From contig JAJTEM010000012.1 in NCBI GenBank assembly GCA_021299735.1, positions 1 through 64,000 on the forward strand: DNA of 64,000 nucleotides. The letters are read 5' to 3'. The translations under genes were made by a program, and so were the position numbers. This document shows positions 1-8,633 of the stretch, one piece after another. Source of the stretch: Burkholderiales bacterium (GTDB lineage: Bacteria > Pseudomonadota > Gammaproteobacteria > Burkholderiales > Burkholderiaceae_B). Within the stretch, counting starts at the first letter, position 1, and the number at the start of each line of letters is the position of its first letter. The notes under the pieces are model-generated. The model searched no databases. It saw nothing but the letters and a program-made list of their open reading frames with translations, and was not told where the DNA came from.

Positions 1-689
1 CGTCCAATATTGCGCATGAATTGAACCAGCCGCTGGCCACCATGGTGTCGTATGCGCAGGCTGGTATGAATTTAAGCCAGCGTGGTGCCAGCCTTGAAAT
101 GTACGGGCAGTTGTTTGAAAAACTGCGTGATCAGGCTCAGCGTGCCGGGCGAGTGGTGGGGTCGGTACAGAACCTGGTGCGAAAGCGCAAACCCACGCGC
201 GAGAATGTTCGTGTGGCCGATTTGATTGATTCAATTCAGTTCATGGTGAATTCCACAGCCATGCTGCATCAGGTGCGTTTGCACTTTGACATCTCAGTAC
301 CCGAGTTTGTGTTGTACATCGACAGAATTATGGTTGAGCAGGCTTTGGTGAACCTGGTCAAGAATGCATCTGAAGCGTTTACTGCCTCGCAGCGCATTCG
401 CAATGTGTGGATACGTGCTCGCCAGTTGGAAAACTCATTTGAGTTTTCGGTGCGTGATGATGGGCCGGGTCTAAGCTTGAATAACACCGAGAAAATGTTT
501 GAAGCATTGGTGTCGACCAAGCCAGACGGGCTTGGCCTGGGTTTGAGCCTGTGCCGATCAGTGGCTGAGGCGCACGGTGGTCGCTTAAAGGCCGAGGCTG
601 TGCCCACGGGTGGCACCTGTTTTACAATGGACCTGCCGATGGCGGTCAAAGAATCCATGGAAGGGGAGCAGTCAGTTGGAGCAAACTAG
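1..689 (+). CDS. Sensor histidine kinase, C-terminal part (cut by window edge)
   Basis: This is the transmitter half of a two-component sensor kinase, which autophosphorylates a histidine and passes phosphate to a response regulator. The frame is open from the first base. The H-box reads SNIAHELNQPLA, with the histidine codon at 15-17. It is followed by an N-box (LVKNASEAF), a G1 box (VRDDGPGLS) and a G2 region (GLGLGLSLCRSVAEAHGG), so the dimerisation and ATPase domains are complete and the sensory part lies outside the window. The HELNQPLA form is typical of FixL/DctB/TtrS-like kinases. The next gene, a FixJ-type regulator, starts inside its last codons, so the two are translationally coupled and very likely partners. 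The signal sensed cannot be inferred. Confidence 0.93.
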   Translation, partial: SNIAHELNQPLATMVSYAQAGMNLSQRGASLEMYGQLFEKLRDQAQRAGRVVGSVQNLVRKRKPTRENVRVADLIDSIQFMVNSTAMLHQVRLHFDISVPEFVLYIDRIMVEQALVNLVKNASEAFTASQRIRNVWIRARQLENSFEFSVRDDGPGLSLNNTEKMFEALVSTKPDGLGLGLSLCRSVAEAHGGRLKAEAVPTGGTCFTMDLPMAVKESMEGEQSVGAN

Positions 690-1344
690 AAAAGTGCAGG
701 TGTTGCTGCTCGATGATGATGACGATTTGCGCGAGGGCATGAAATGGATGTTCGAAACCGTAGACCTTCCCATGCACGGGTTTGCGAATTTTGAAAGTTT
801 CAAGTCCAGACTTGATGAGTACATCAACAGCGATGCAGAACTTTGCCTGTTACTCGACCTGCGTATGCCGGACATGTCTGGCTTGGAGGTGTTTGAGTGG
901 CTCAAGCGCAGTGGCTACAGCCTTGATCGTTTGCCTGTGATCTTTTTGACCGGACATGGTGATATTTCCACCGCCGTGGAAGCGGTTAAAAACGGCGCCT
1001 TTGATTTTTATGAAAAACCCACCACGGATCAGCGCCTGATCGAGCGGGTCAAACAGGCCCTTCAAAAATCGGGCGAATATTTGGTAAACCTGGAAGTGTT
1101 GAAGCAGTGGTCTGTGCGAATAGACCGTTTGTCGCCCAGGGAGCGCGAAGTGATGTTTTTGGTGGCCAAGGGCAAACTGAACAAGGTAATTGCCTCCGAG
1201 CTGGATATCTCCATGCGCACCGTTGAGGTTCACCGGGCAAATGTGTTTGACAAGCTCAAGGTGCGGTCTGCCGCTGAATTGGCCACTTTGCTAAGCCGTC
1301 TTGGTGATCGCCTTGGGTTTGATCAGTTGGCTGGGCTGGAATAA
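676..1344 (+). CDS. FixJ/NarL-type response regulator
   Basis: Response regulator of about 222 aa: a receiver domain (acidic cluster LLDDDDD at 11-17, phosphoacceptor D61 in LLLDLRMPDMSG, conserved KP in FYEKPTTD) and a C-terminal LuxR-type helix-turn-helix (SPREREVMFLVAKGKLNKVIA, then ISMRTVEVHRANVFDKL). It should bind DNA when phosphorylated by the kinase encoded just upstream. I chose the TTG at 676 because AAGGGGAG lies 8 nt before it and the receiver fold starts right after; a longer frame from 610 would add 22 unrelated residues. The start overlaps the kinase stop by 14 bp. Its 3' end overlaps the convergent gene on the other strand by 22 bp. The target genes are unknown. Confidence 0.92.
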   Translation: MEQTRKVQVLLLDDDDDLREGMKWMFETVDLPMHGFANFESFKSRLDEYINSDAELCLLLDLRMPDMSGLEVFEWLKRSGYSLDRLPVIFLTGHGDISTAVEAVKNGAFDFYEKPTTDQRLIERVKQALQKSGEYLVNLEVLKQWSVRIDRLSPREREVMFLVAKGKLNKVIASELDISMRTVEVHRANVFDKLKVRSAAELATLLSRLGDRLGFDQLAGLE

Positions 1345-1889
1345 ATTTCCACCATATTGGGCAGTTGAACTGAATTGCCAAACAGTGGGTTTGAGGTAAC
1401 TGGGTGTAGCTCCAGCACAAAAGCCCTTCGGGCCAGGCGATTTTCCCTGAAATAATTTTGAATAGTGTCCAGCCTTTGGCTGGCCACAGCCAGATCGTAT
1501 TCAGCGCTGCCATCTGTTTCGGTGCTGGATCGAATTAAAATGGGGCCGGATCTGCCCGATTTTATAGCCTTGTTCAAAGCCTCCAGTTTGGGCAGGCAAT
1601 TCGGTGGAATCTCGGTTTGGCTTGGCTTGAAATGGATTAACAGTTCAAGTCGCCTGTCCTCTCTGCGAAGCGTCAATTCAGCCGCTGTACTTTCAGATTC
1701 TGATAACGCATTGACCACGCCATTGAATAAGTCCAGCGTGGGTTGGTAACCGCAGTGTAAATCAGGGTTGCTCAACCGCTGAACAATGTTGTCAATTGCC
1801 CGCACAGGCGTGGTTGCGCAAAATAGAGCAATACACGCCAGCGAGATTATTTTTCCTCTAGAGCGCTTGCTCATTGAGCACCCATTCAT
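1323..1889 (-). CDS. Exported protein with degenerate OmpA-like C-terminus
   Basis: A 188-aa protein with a basic N-terminus and a hydrophobic signal segment (IISLACIALFCATTPVRA), so probably exported. The second half has an OmpA/MotB-like pattern: a strand (LLIHFKPSQTEIP), a helix (LEALNKAIKSG), a strand ending in STETDG, then AEYDLAVASQRLDTIQNYF, which resembles the NxxLSxxRA helix that contacts peptidoglycan in OmpA domains. The resemblance is weak and the usual Asp/Arg pair is not clearly kept. Start and stop form an ATGA overlap with the chloride channel gene upstream, so translation may be coupled. The M at 1874 is a second possible start. Function unknown; envelope association is inference. 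Confidence 0.7.
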   Translation of the reverse strand: MNGCSMSKRSRGKIISLACIALFCATTPVRAIDNIVQRLSNPDLHCGYQPTLDLFNGVVNALSESESTAAELTLRREDRRLELLIHFKPSQTEIPPNCLPKLEALNKAIKSGRSGPILIRSSTETDGSAEYDLAVASQRLDTIQNYFRENRLARRAFVLELHPVTSNPLFGNSVQLPNMVEIYSSPAN

Positions 1890-3370
1890 TTTTTGCCATC
1901 AGGCTTTTTGTCGTCGAGTTCGTTGTCGTCAATCGGAAGGCTTTCGGCTGACTTATTTTCGAACCTGGTTTCCTGTGTTTTGTCCGGAGTTTTGTTTGTG
2001 ATTGATTCGGCTTGCGCAAAAGTTACTTTAATTTGATTGGCAAGCAAATGATAAATGGATGCTGGCAGAATTCGTTTGCTGACTTGTGTAGAGATGGCAG
2101 ATACAAAAATTAGCGGCATCACCAAATCATGGTTGTCCACCATTTCAAGCACAATGACGAAGGCAGTAATTGGGCAGTGGGTTACAGCAGATAAAACCCC
2201 TACCATGGCTAACAGCATCAGCGGGGCAGTTTCGCTATTGGTAAGCCCTGCAAAAAAATAACCAAAACCCGCACCAATCGAGAGGGTGGGCGAGAACACG
2301 CCGCCGGGCACGCCGCTGGCAAATGAAACTACTGTGGCCACCATTTTGGTGAGCCAGAACATTGGCGAGAGTTCTTCACTGTCTTGAAGTGCCGCTTTGG
2401 TTTCCTCGTAGCCTGCACCAAACACTTCAGCACCAAATACCAATGCCATAAGTGACAACACAACGCCGCAGCCTGCTGCAAACCTGTACGGAAAGCGGCT
2501 GCGCAAGCCACCCAAATAACTGGTGCTTGATACCAGAATCAACATGCTGCGCCCGTACAAGCCACCCACAATTCCCGTGAGAATGGCCAAGGTGCAAATA
2601 ACCAGCCATTCCTGCCCCCAATCAATGGTGGCATTTGAATAGCCGAAATAAGAATAGTTACCTTGAAGAATCAGGGCGACCAAACCAGCCAGCACAATTG
2701 CCATGAGTAGTGCCGAGGTGTGCCGCATCGTTTTGCGACGCCCCAGTTCCTCGAAAGCAAACATCAGCCCGCCTAGTGGGGTATTAAAAGCCGCCGCAAC
2801 TCCCGCTGCACCGCCAGCAATTATTAGTGAGCGTGTATCAAATAACTTGGCAATGTTGGGAAAGCGGCCAGCATACGCCATGAGTGCAGCACCAATTTGA
2901 ACGGTTGGGCCTTCACGCCCAGCTGCCGCGCCTGCTGCAATCACGAACGGGGTGATCAGCAGTTTGCCCAAAAAAGCGCGTGGCCCCAACAGCCGTTGCA
3001 TCAGCCTGGGTTTGGGGTGCTTTGTTACCTTGATGGCTTGCGGAATGCCGCTGCCACCTGCACCCCAGAAAATGGTGTTCACCAGCCACAGTGCAATTGG
3101 AAAAACAACAGGCGGTAGCAATAGAGCAACCCACATGTGCTCGGCAAACAGTTCTTTGTTCCATTCGCCTGCGTAGTCTGACATCCAGGCAAAACCGACC
3201 GCGAGAAAACCGACCAGCAGTGAAAAGGCGTAAATGACGGAGACAATCATGCCCCGGTCTGCCATGAAACGTGAAAGTCGAGCGCCTTGCGCCAGCCACT
3301 TGCTTTTGGAATTTGGCCGCACTGTGAGTGGTTTCCTGCTTGCTTGGTCAACAAGCCCAAATTGTCGCAT
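1886..3370 (-). CDS. ClC-family chloride/proton antiporter
   Basis: Polytopic membrane protein of up to 494 aa that moves chloride against protons. All three anion-path signatures are present: GSGIP at 106-110, GREGP at 151-155 (gating glutamate E153) and GGVFSP at about 356-361. The internal proton glutamate of CLC-ec1 is matched in FAFEELG (E208), which argues for an exchanger and not a passive channel. No CBS domains follow; the tail of about 45 residues is polar. The ATG at 3370 lies only a few bases beyond the helicase terminator and has no clear ribosome site, so the real start may be the GTG at 3322 or M36; all leave the transport core intact. It may be co-transcribed with the downstream 188-aa gene. 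Confidence 0.93.
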   Translation of the reverse strand: MRQFGLVDQASRKPLTVRPNSKSKWLAQGARLSRFMADRGMIVSVIYAFSLLVGFLAVGFAWMSDYAGEWNKELFAEHMWVALLLPPVVFPIALWLVNTIFWGAGGSGIPQAIKVTKHPKPRLMQRLLGPRAFLGKLLITPFVIAAGAAAGREGPTVQIGAALMAYAGRFPNIAKLFDTRSLIIAGGAAGVAAAFNTPLGGLMFAFEELGRRKTMRHTSALLMAIVLAGLVALILQGNYSYFGYSNATIDWGQEWLVICTLAILTGIVGGLYGRSMLILVSSTSYLGGLRSRFPYRFAAGCGVVLSLMALVFGAEVFGAGYEETKAALQDSEELSPMFWLTKMVATVVSFASGVPGGVFSPTLSIGAGFGYFFAGLTNSETAPLMLLAMVGVLSAVTHCPITAFVIVLEMVDNHDLVMPLIFVSAISTQVSKRILPASIYHLLANQIKVTFAQAESITNKTPDKTQETRFENKSAESLPIDDNELDDKKPDGKK

Positions 3371-3371
3371 A

Positions 3372-3409
3372 AAAACAAAAAACCCTCAGGCTTTCGACTG
3401 AGGGTTTTT
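3372..3409 (-). terminator. Rho-independent terminator after the helicase gene
   Basis: A 12-bp perfect stem (3378-3389 with 3398-3409, core AACCCTCAG/CTGAGGGTT) and an 8-nt loop are followed on the minus strand by a T-rich run. It sits 38 bp past the stop of the DEAD-box gene. It also lies directly before the ClC frame, so ClC transcription must start at or after this point or depend on readthrough. Confidence 0.85.
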
Positions 3410-3446
3410 CTTGGGTGTTGCCCCTTGCAGCTTTTACGCTGCTTTT

Positions 3447-5303
3447 TTAGCCAGCGCGGCGGCGGCTAAAGCCACCACGGTCACCCATATTGCGTGCCGC
3501 GTTTTCTTTGCGGGCACCCGAAGCGTGTTCACGCTTGGGGCCTGAAGGTGCAGCACCTTCAGCACGGAAGGCTGGGCGTGCACGCTCTTCCGAACGTGGG
3601 AAGCTTGGGCGCTCGGCGTCGCGGTTCCACTTTTTAGGCGCATCGGAATTGCCACTGAAGCCTGAAGGCTTGCGGTCACCGAAGGAAGGCTTGTCGCCAA
3701 ACGATTTGCGTTCACCGAAGGGCTTGCGATCACCAAATGAGGGCTTGTCGCCGAAGGGCTTGCGGTCACCGAACGGTTTGCGATCGCCAAAGCTGCGCTC
3801 TTCACCTTGAACAAACGGCTTGCGGTCACCGAACGATTTGCGATCGCCAAATGCAGGTTTGTCGCCAAACGATTTGCGCTCACCGAATGCTGGCCTGTCG
3901 CCAAACGACTTGCGCTCGCCGAATGATGGCTTGTCGCCGTACGATTTGCGTTCGCCGAAGCTGCGCTCTTCGCGGGCTTCAAAGGGCTTGCGGTCACCGT
4001 AAGAGGGCTTATCGCCATATGATTTGCGCTCGCCGCCGCCAAAGCTGCGGCCTTCTGAGCGGCCACCACCGTTGCCAGCGTAACCGCCACCGCCGCCTGA
4101 ACGGCCACGGCCACCACTAGGCTTGCCGCCGCGCGGGGCTTGTGTGAAGTTGCCGCGTGGCTCAAGGCCTTCAACCTGTTCTTCAGGAATGCGTGAATTG
4201 ATGAAACGTTCAATGCCGCGAACACTGATGATGTCGCAGGCTTCCGCCAGGGTTACAGCCACACCTGTGCGGCCGGCACGGCCAGTACGGCCAATTCGGT
4301 GCACATAGTCTTCCGACTTCATGGGCATGCCGTAGTTGATCACATGCGAAATCGCGGGTACATCCAGGCCACGAGCAGCAACATCGGTTGCAACCAGTAC
4401 CTTGATGTCGCCTTTGCGAACACTGGCCAGGCGACGGTTACGCACCACTTGTGGCATGCCGCCGTGCAGGGCGCAGGCGCGAACGCCTTCGTCTGCCAAG
4501 TCGCGGGCCAGGTTTTCAGCGTCAATTTGGGTGCTGGTGAACACAACGGCCTGAACCATATCTGGGTGCTCCAGCCAGTGGTTTAAAAGCTTGCGCTTGT
4601 GGCCACGGTTGTCGGCCCACATCAGTTTTTGGGCGATGTCGGCATTGGCCTCGTTTTGGGCCGCCATTTCAATGCGCTTGGGGTTGTTCATGATGTTTTC
4701 AGCCAAACCAATAATGCGCTTTGCAAAGGTGGCAGAGAACATCAATGTTTGAATGCGGTTGCCGCACAGCTGGTCGATGGCTTCCAGGTCTTCGGAGAAG
4801 CCTAGGTCAAGCATGCGGTCGGCTTCGTCAACGATCAGGGTTGTTACCGTGCTCAGGTTCAATTTGCCTTGTTGGGCCAAATCGAGCAAGCGGCCAGGCG
4901 TGCCCACCACAATGCGTGCGCCGCGCAGGCTGGCCATTTGTTTGCCGTAGGGCATGCCGCCCACCACGGTGGCTACACGAACACCCTTGGTGAATTTCAC
5001 CAGGTTGATCGCGTCTTGGCTAACCTGTTGAGCCAGTTCGCGGGTGGGGCAAAGCACCAGGCACTCTGGGCCGGCCATGGCATCCATGGGGCTTTGTTCG
5101 CCGCTCATCATGCGGTGCATAACGGGCAGCAGGAAACCGAAAGTTTTGCCGCTACCTGTTTGGCTGGAAACCATCAGGTCTCCGCCTTCTTTGCCGAGTG
5201 GTACCACTTCAGCTTGTACGGGTGTGGGGGCAGTAATGTTCAAAGCGTTCAGGGCTTGCAGCAAAGGCGCGGCAAGACCCATGTCATTAAATGACATAGA
5301 CAT
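3447..5303 (-). CDS. DEAD-box ATP-dependent RNA helicase (RhlE-like) with repetitive basic tail
   Basis: RNA helicase of 618 aa. The core is complete: Q motif around Q30, motif I SQTGSGKT 47-54, PTREL near 86-90, TPGR, DEAD 159-162, SAT 190-192, VATDVAARGLD near 304-314 and HRIGRTGR 335-342. From about residue 385 the chain becomes a Gly/Arg-rich linker and then an array of six-residue units of the type FGDRKP/FGERKS/FGDKPS (about 421-547), ending in a basic tail. Such tails in RhlE/DeaD-type helicases bind RNA non-specifically and promote self-association. The start MSMSFNDMGL matches the family N-terminus. About 360 bp of non-coding DNA lies upstream, room for a long 5' leader. Assignment to RhlE over other DEAD-box subfamilies is tentative. 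Confidence 0.95.
   Translation of the reverse strand: MSMSFNDMGLAAPLLQALNALNITAPTPVQAEVVPLGKEGGDLMVSSQTGSGKTFGFLLPVMHRMMSGEQSPMDAMAGPECLVLCPTRELAQQVSQDAINLVKFTKGVRVATVVGGMPYGKQMASLRGARIVVGTPGRLLDLAQQGKLNLSTVTTLIVDEADRMLDLGFSEDLEAIDQLCGNRIQTLMFSATFAKRIIGLAENIMNNPKRIEMAAQNEANADIAQKLMWADNRGHKRKLLNHWLEHPDMVQAVVFTSTQIDAENLARDLADEGVRACALHGGMPQVVRNRRLASVRKGDIKVLVATDVAARGLDVPAISHVINYGMPMKSEDYVHRIGRTGRAGRTGVAVTLAEACDIISVRGIERFINSRIPEEQVEGLEPRGNFTQAPRGGKPSGGRGRSGGGGGYAGNGGGRSEGRSFGGGERKSYGDKPSYGDRKPFEAREERSFGERKSYGDKPSFGERKSFGDRPAFGERKSFGDKPAFGDRKSFGDRKPFVQGEERSFGDRKPFGDRKPFGDKPSFGDRKPFGERKSFGDKPSFGDRKPSGFSGNSDAPKKWNRDAERPSFPRSEERARPAFRAEGAAPSGPKREHASGARKENAARNMGDRGGFSRRRAG
3663..4043. repeat. In-frame 18-bp coding repeats in the helicase tail
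   Basis: About 20 imperfect 18-bp units, each coding six residues with consensus F/Y-G-D/E-R/K-K/P-S/P/A, run in tandem with a few interruptions (EAREERS, VQGEERS). Third positions vary while the residue pattern is kept, so selection acts on the protein. Arrays of this kind can gain and lose units by slippage. The array also keeps several plus-strand frames open by chance. Confidence 0.85.
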
Positions 5304-5664
5304 GATGATAGTTCCAATTCGATGTGGACTTAAAAATTCATCGACGAACAGAAATAAGACGACGCGGCTTGGAACTTAGTTGTTCCGGATGGTCGCAAGA
5401 GAACTGGCGGCGATGGGCGAAGCACAGCTTCTAAAGCTTGTGCCAACAAAGGCAACCCAACGCGGTCCAATGGTGAGAATCGTAAAACGACCCGTTGATT
5501 TGCAATCTGGACCGGAGTTTACTGGGTTTAGGTGCATTGCACAAGAAAATAATGTGGTTAAACCAACAATTAGTAGAAAAACACCACCATCCCCGCAATT
5601 GCCTATCAATTTTTCCGGAATCGGGACGTTATCACCTATAGAGGTATGCACTCAGGACTGGATT
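5304..5664. other. Intergenic region between divergent genes
   Basis: 361 bp between the helicase start and the lipoprotein start. It must hold both divergent promoters and probably a leader for the helicase mRNA. A small inverted repeat GGAAC-TTAGTT-GTTCC lies near 5371-5386. I see no convincing sigma-70 element, RNA gene or conserved coding frame. The plus-strand frame is open from a TTG at 5380, but its product upstream of the lipoprotein start looks non-coding. Confidence 0.5.
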
Positions 5665-6285
5665 ATGAGAAAACTGAAAATATTGATGGTGGCAGGCGCT
5701 GCGACCATGTTGAGTTCGTGCGATTTGTCGCAGATTCCGGGCCTGACCGGAAAGCTGTCCATGGAAGACAGCAAGGCAGTGGGCGCGGCATGCCGGCATT
5801 CGGGCCGTGCGCTTGAGGATTGTTTTACCTTAAACCCGAATACATCGCAGGCTGGTGTGTTTGAGGGGTGGCGTGACATGAACGATTACATGCTTGCCAA
5901 TCAAATCGAGGTCGTAAAGCCTGAAATTCAAAATTCAGCCTTCAAGCAGGAAAAAACCGCGCACGACAAGCCAGAGCGTTCGGGTTTGCCTGTAGACCCT
6001 GGTTCTGACCCGACGGGTACGCCTGATGAGGCTGTGCCTTTGGCGCAGGGGCGACAGCGCTGGTTGCCCAAGGGGATTGAAGGAGGAGGTGGTTCAGGCG
6101 GCGCTGCCGATGACCCGGCAAAGACAAATTCTACGCAGGCCCCACCAACCTCGTTGAACAAAGCTGATTCCTCAGATGCAGGCCCGGTGGTTAACTCCAA
6201 AGAATCGCCTGTCAAAGAGGCGCCCGCAGCAGAGGCGCCACCCAGACCATGGGAGCGTAAAAAGGATCCGAAGAAACACACCTGA
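5665..6285 (+). CDS. Proline-rich predicted lipoprotein, function unknown
   Basis: A protein of about 206 aa with a lipoprotein signal peptide: MRKLKILMVAGAATMLSSC, with a good lipobox (LSSC) and the lipidated cysteine at residue 19. The following part (GKLSMEDSKAVGAACRHSGRALEDCFTLNP) has two further cysteines and looks folded; from about residue 85 it is a disordered Pro/Ser/Lys/Glu-rich segment ending in a basic tail. The ATG at 5665 has AGGA 7 nt upstream; the frame stays open 285 bp further but codes no plausible N-terminus. The layout (lipid anchor, small domain, long linker) suggests an outer-membrane-tethered envelope protein. It precedes dacB by 76 bp, so a link to cell-wall metabolism is possible but only inferred. 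Confidence 0.75.
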   Translation: MRKLKILMVAGAATMLSSCDLSQIPGLTGKLSMEDSKAVGAACRHSGRALEDCFTLNPNTSQAGVFEGWRDMNDYMLANQIEVVKPEIQNSAFKQEKTAHDKPERSGLPVDPGSDPTGTPDEAVPLAQGRQRWLPKGIEGGGGSGGAADDPAKTNSTQAPPTSLNKADSSDAGPVVNSKESPVKEAPAAEAPPRPWERKKDPKKHT

Positions 6286-6361
6286 GAGGAGGTATTGGAA
6301 TACCACAAGGTGGCGTGGGTGATATCCTGAAAGTTCACAATTGCACTTTAGGATTTCACGC

Positions 6362-7813
6362 GTGTCAGTTCGCAAAGCAGGTGGTGTTTTCGTTCTCTTG
6401 TGTTCGGTTTTTCCGCAAGCCGCATGGCCCAGTACAGGCGATCCGCAGGTGCGGGCTTTCCCGGCCAGCATCACCCAAGCTTTCGTTAAAAACGGCATCG
6501 CCGCAGGCGATTTCACTGCTTACGCACTTCCAATTTCTCCTTTTGTTGACCGCAAACCGCAAGCATATGCCCATGGTTCAAGCCAGTTGGTTAACCCCGC
6601 TTCTGTGGCCAAGGTGTTTACCACAGGCCTGGCCTTGCAAAAACTTGAGTCCACGTATCGGTTCAAGACTGGTTTTCATGCTGATTCTGAGCCTGTAGAT
6701 GGCGTGTTGAATGGTGCCCTCTACATCAAGGGCAGTGGTGACCCGGCCTTTTTGAGTGCAGACCTGTGGGCCTCGCTTCGACAACTTCGAACCCAAGGTG
6801 TTGATGTCATTAATGGTCCGGTTGTGTTGGACGATTCTGCTTTCACCGAGCAAATGCCCAGCCTTGGCCTTGCGGAGGAGGAGGCATTTGATGACGCCCC
6901 CCACCGCGCCTACCATGCTCAGCCCGATGCGCTGCTGCTGAATTTTGGCGCCATGTCGATTGATCTGAAAGTGAATGAAAACAACGTGGTGGTGGTGCCC
7001 GAGGAGGCCCCCAGAGACTGGGCGTTTGTTTCTGAAATCAATTTGACTGCGGGTGCTTGTGGCGCCTGGAAAAACGGCATGTCGGTGGATTTTTCGAAGC
7101 CAGGGCGCAATGTGGTGGTTACAGTGAAGGGCAATTACCCCAGGCGTTGTGGGCAGCAGCGCTTGCCCATTCGGGTGCCTGCACAAGACTGGTTGTGGGA
7201 ATCGTGGGTGAAGGAAATATGGTTACAGTTGGGCGGCAACTTCGCTGGTCCTCAAGGTGGGAAGGTAATTAAAGGAGTAACGCCGCCCAGCACCATTGCC
7301 TTGTACACCCATTACGGAAAACCACTGAGCGATTTGATCAAACAGATCAACAAATGGTCGAGCAATGTGATGGCCCGTCATCTGGAGTTGGCCGTGGCCG
7401 GCACACCGCAGGCTTTCAATGCGCAGTTAAAGGACTGGCTGAAGTTGCAGGGCATTTCGGCGAATGACTGGTTTTTCGAGAACGGCTCCGGTTTGTCCCG
7501 CAATACCCGGATTGATGCAAAAGGCCTGGCTGAATTTTTGCGCAATATGGCTGCCCGCTCTGATTTCCCCGATTTTCTGGCTAGCTTTCCACGTGCAGGT
7601 GTAGACGGTACGCTTCACCGCCGCGTTAACAATGTGGACGGGTTTGCTTACCTGAAAACGGGCAGCCTCAGCGGTGTTCGTTCTTTAGGGGGTTATTTGC
7701 GAGACCGGGAAGGGCAGTTGTGGGCGGTGGGTATTTTGGTAAAAAGCCCCAGGGCCCATGACAGTTGGGCTCCGATGGAAACGCTGCTTGAATTTTTGTA
7801 CAGAGCGGAGTAA
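6362..7813 (+). CDS. dacB: D-alanyl-D-alanine carboxypeptidase/endopeptidase (PBP4 family)
   Basis: Periplasmic penicillin-binding protein of class C, which removes the terminal D-Ala of peptidoglycan stem peptides and cuts DD-crosslinks. Counting from the GTG at 6362 (483 aa), the catalytic motifs are SVAK at 81-84, SSN at 333-335 and KTG at 432-434. The long insert between the first two motifs is typical of PBP4/DacB. A signal peptide (MSVRKAGGVFVLLCSVFPQAAWP) supports export. I chose the GTG because TAGGAT lies about 8 nt before it; a TTG at 6341 would add seven residues before the signal. Upstream is the lipoprotein gene on the same strand; downstream, about 100 bp separate it from the YqjD-like trio. 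Family assignment is firm; the symbol is by similarity. Confidence 0.92.
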   Translation: MSVRKAGGVFVLLCSVFPQAAWPSTGDPQVRAFPASITQAFVKNGIAAGDFTAYALPISPFVDRKPQAYAHGSSQLVNPASVAKVFTTGLALQKLESTYRFKTGFHADSEPVDGVLNGALYIKGSGDPAFLSADLWASLRQLRTQGVDVINGPVVLDDSAFTEQMPSLGLAEEEAFDDAPHRAYHAQPDALLLNFGAMSIDLKVNENNVVVVPEEAPRDWAFVSEINLTAGACGAWKNGMSVDFSKPGRNVVVTVKGNYPRRCGQQRLPIRVPAQDWLWESWVKEIWLQLGGNFAGPQGGKVIKGVTPPSTIALYTHYGKPLSDLIKQINKWSSNVMARHLELAVAGTPQAFNAQLKDWLKLQGISANDWFFENGSGLSRNTRIDAKGLAEFLRNMAARSDFPDFLASFPRAGVDGTLHRRVNNVDGFAYLKTGSLSGVRSLGGYLRDREGQLWAVGILVKSPRAHDSWAPMETLLEFLYRAE

Positions 7814-7916
7814 AAACAGGCCAAAAAAAATGCGCTTGCCTGCAAGCCGCGCCAATTCTAGTTTTTCCTTTGTTAGACTGAACGATTAGTTTTATTCATC
7901 CGCACGGAGTCAATAT

Positions 7917-8216
7917 ATGGACAACAGCAAAGACAAACTCTTTAGTGACATGAAAATTGTATTGAGCGATGCCGAAGACTTGTTGAAAGCTGCAGCTTCC
8001 TCCTCAGGCGAGCGTGCAGTTGAGCTTCGTGAAAAAGCGCTGACCAGTCTTCGCCGTGCCAAAGAAGTGATGCAAGACGCGCAATCTGCCGTAGTTGAAA
8101 AGGGCAAGGCCGCTGCACGTGCTACCGATGATTACGTGCACGATCACCCCTGGAAGGCGGTGGGTATTGCCGCGGCCGTGGGCTTTGTGTTGGGCTTGAT
8201 TATTAACCGCCGCTAA
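7917..8216 (+). CDS. DUF883 (ElaB/YqjD-like) membrane-anchored protein
   Basis: A 99-aa protein with a charged helical N-terminal part (about 1-75, heptad-like, rich in Ala/Glu/Lys) and a C-terminal membrane anchor with glycine-rich pattern (AVGIAAAVGFVLGLIINRR). This is the layout of the DUF883 family, whose members YqjD and ElaB in E. coli sit in the inner membrane and bind ribosomes in stationary phase. The start has an ACGGAG site 9 nt upstream. The next two genes follow closely on the same strand, forming the common yqjD-yqjE-like cluster linked to envelope stress and stationary phase. Family call is confident; the ribosome role is taken from E. coli. Confidence 0.88.
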   Translation: MDNSKDKLFSDMKIVLSDAEDLLKAAASSSGERAVELREKALTSLRRAKEVMQDAQSAVVEKGKAAARATDDYVHDHPWKAVGIAAAVGFVLGLIINRR

Positions 8217-8225
8217 AGCAAGGCC

Positions 8226-8633
8226 GTGCTGAATCCAAACGCCATGGCTGCTCTGAAGCGGGTTGTGGCCAGCTTGTTGGGTATGACCCAAACCCGCCTG
8301 GAGTTGGCGGGTGTAGAGCTGGCACAAGCCAGACAAACCACGGTACGTACGGTGCTGTGGTCGCTGCTTGTTGCATTGGCAGCAGCTTTTGCATCGCTGT
8401 TTGTTTGCATATTGGTGATTGCATTGGCTTGGGATACTCATCGCTTCCTGGCAATTGCCGGTTGTGCTGCTTTTTATGCGGTGTTGGGTGTGTATTTTTA
8501 TGTTCAGCTAAAAGACACTTTGGCTTCCCAGCCGCCCTTGTTTGAAGCAACCCTGGCTGAACTGGGCCGTGACAAACAGGCCGTGCTTGACAGCTTGGCC
8601 AGCGAAACCAGCGAACCCAGGGAACAGCAATGA
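8226..8633 (+). CDS. YqjE-like (phage holin 3_6 superfamily) membrane protein
   Basis: A 135-aa inner-membrane protein with two hydrophobic hairpin helices (VLWSLLVALAAAFASLFVCILVIALAW and FLAIAGCAAFYAVLGVYFYV), flanked by an N-terminal amphipathic helix (MTQTRLELAGVELAQARQT) and a charged C-terminus. This pattern is the YqjE / putative actinobacterial holin-X family, regularly found after DUF883 genes; the holin name reflects topology, not a proven lysis role. The GTG at 8226 lies 9 bp after the previous stop; the ATG at 8244 is an alternative. The stop overlaps the next start (ATGA), so the two are translationally coupled. Confidence 0.85.
   Translation: MLNPNAMAALKRVVASLLGMTQTRLELAGVELAQARQTTVRTVLWSLLVALAAAFASLFVCILVIALAWDTHRFLAIAGCAAFYAVLGVYFYVQLKDTLASQPPLFEATLAELGRDKQAVLDSLASETSEPREQQ

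Noticed and set aside
3663-4043. CRISPR array
   Set aside because: The units are 18 bp, contiguous and in frame within a helicase gene, with no unique spacers and no cas genes.
3490-4120. Plus-strand open frames rich in Arg/Cys/Ser opposite the helicase tail
   Set aside because: They exist because the 18-bp repeats keep the opposite frames open; no ribosome sites, and the minus-strand helicase is certain.
5376-5651. 91-aa minus-strand frame in the gap upstream of the helicase
   Set aside because: No ribosome site, composition unlike a protein, and it crosses the likely divergent promoter region.
7826-7858. Terminator after dacB
   Set aside because: GCTTG-CCTG-CAAGC is a weak five-pair stem without a following T-run.
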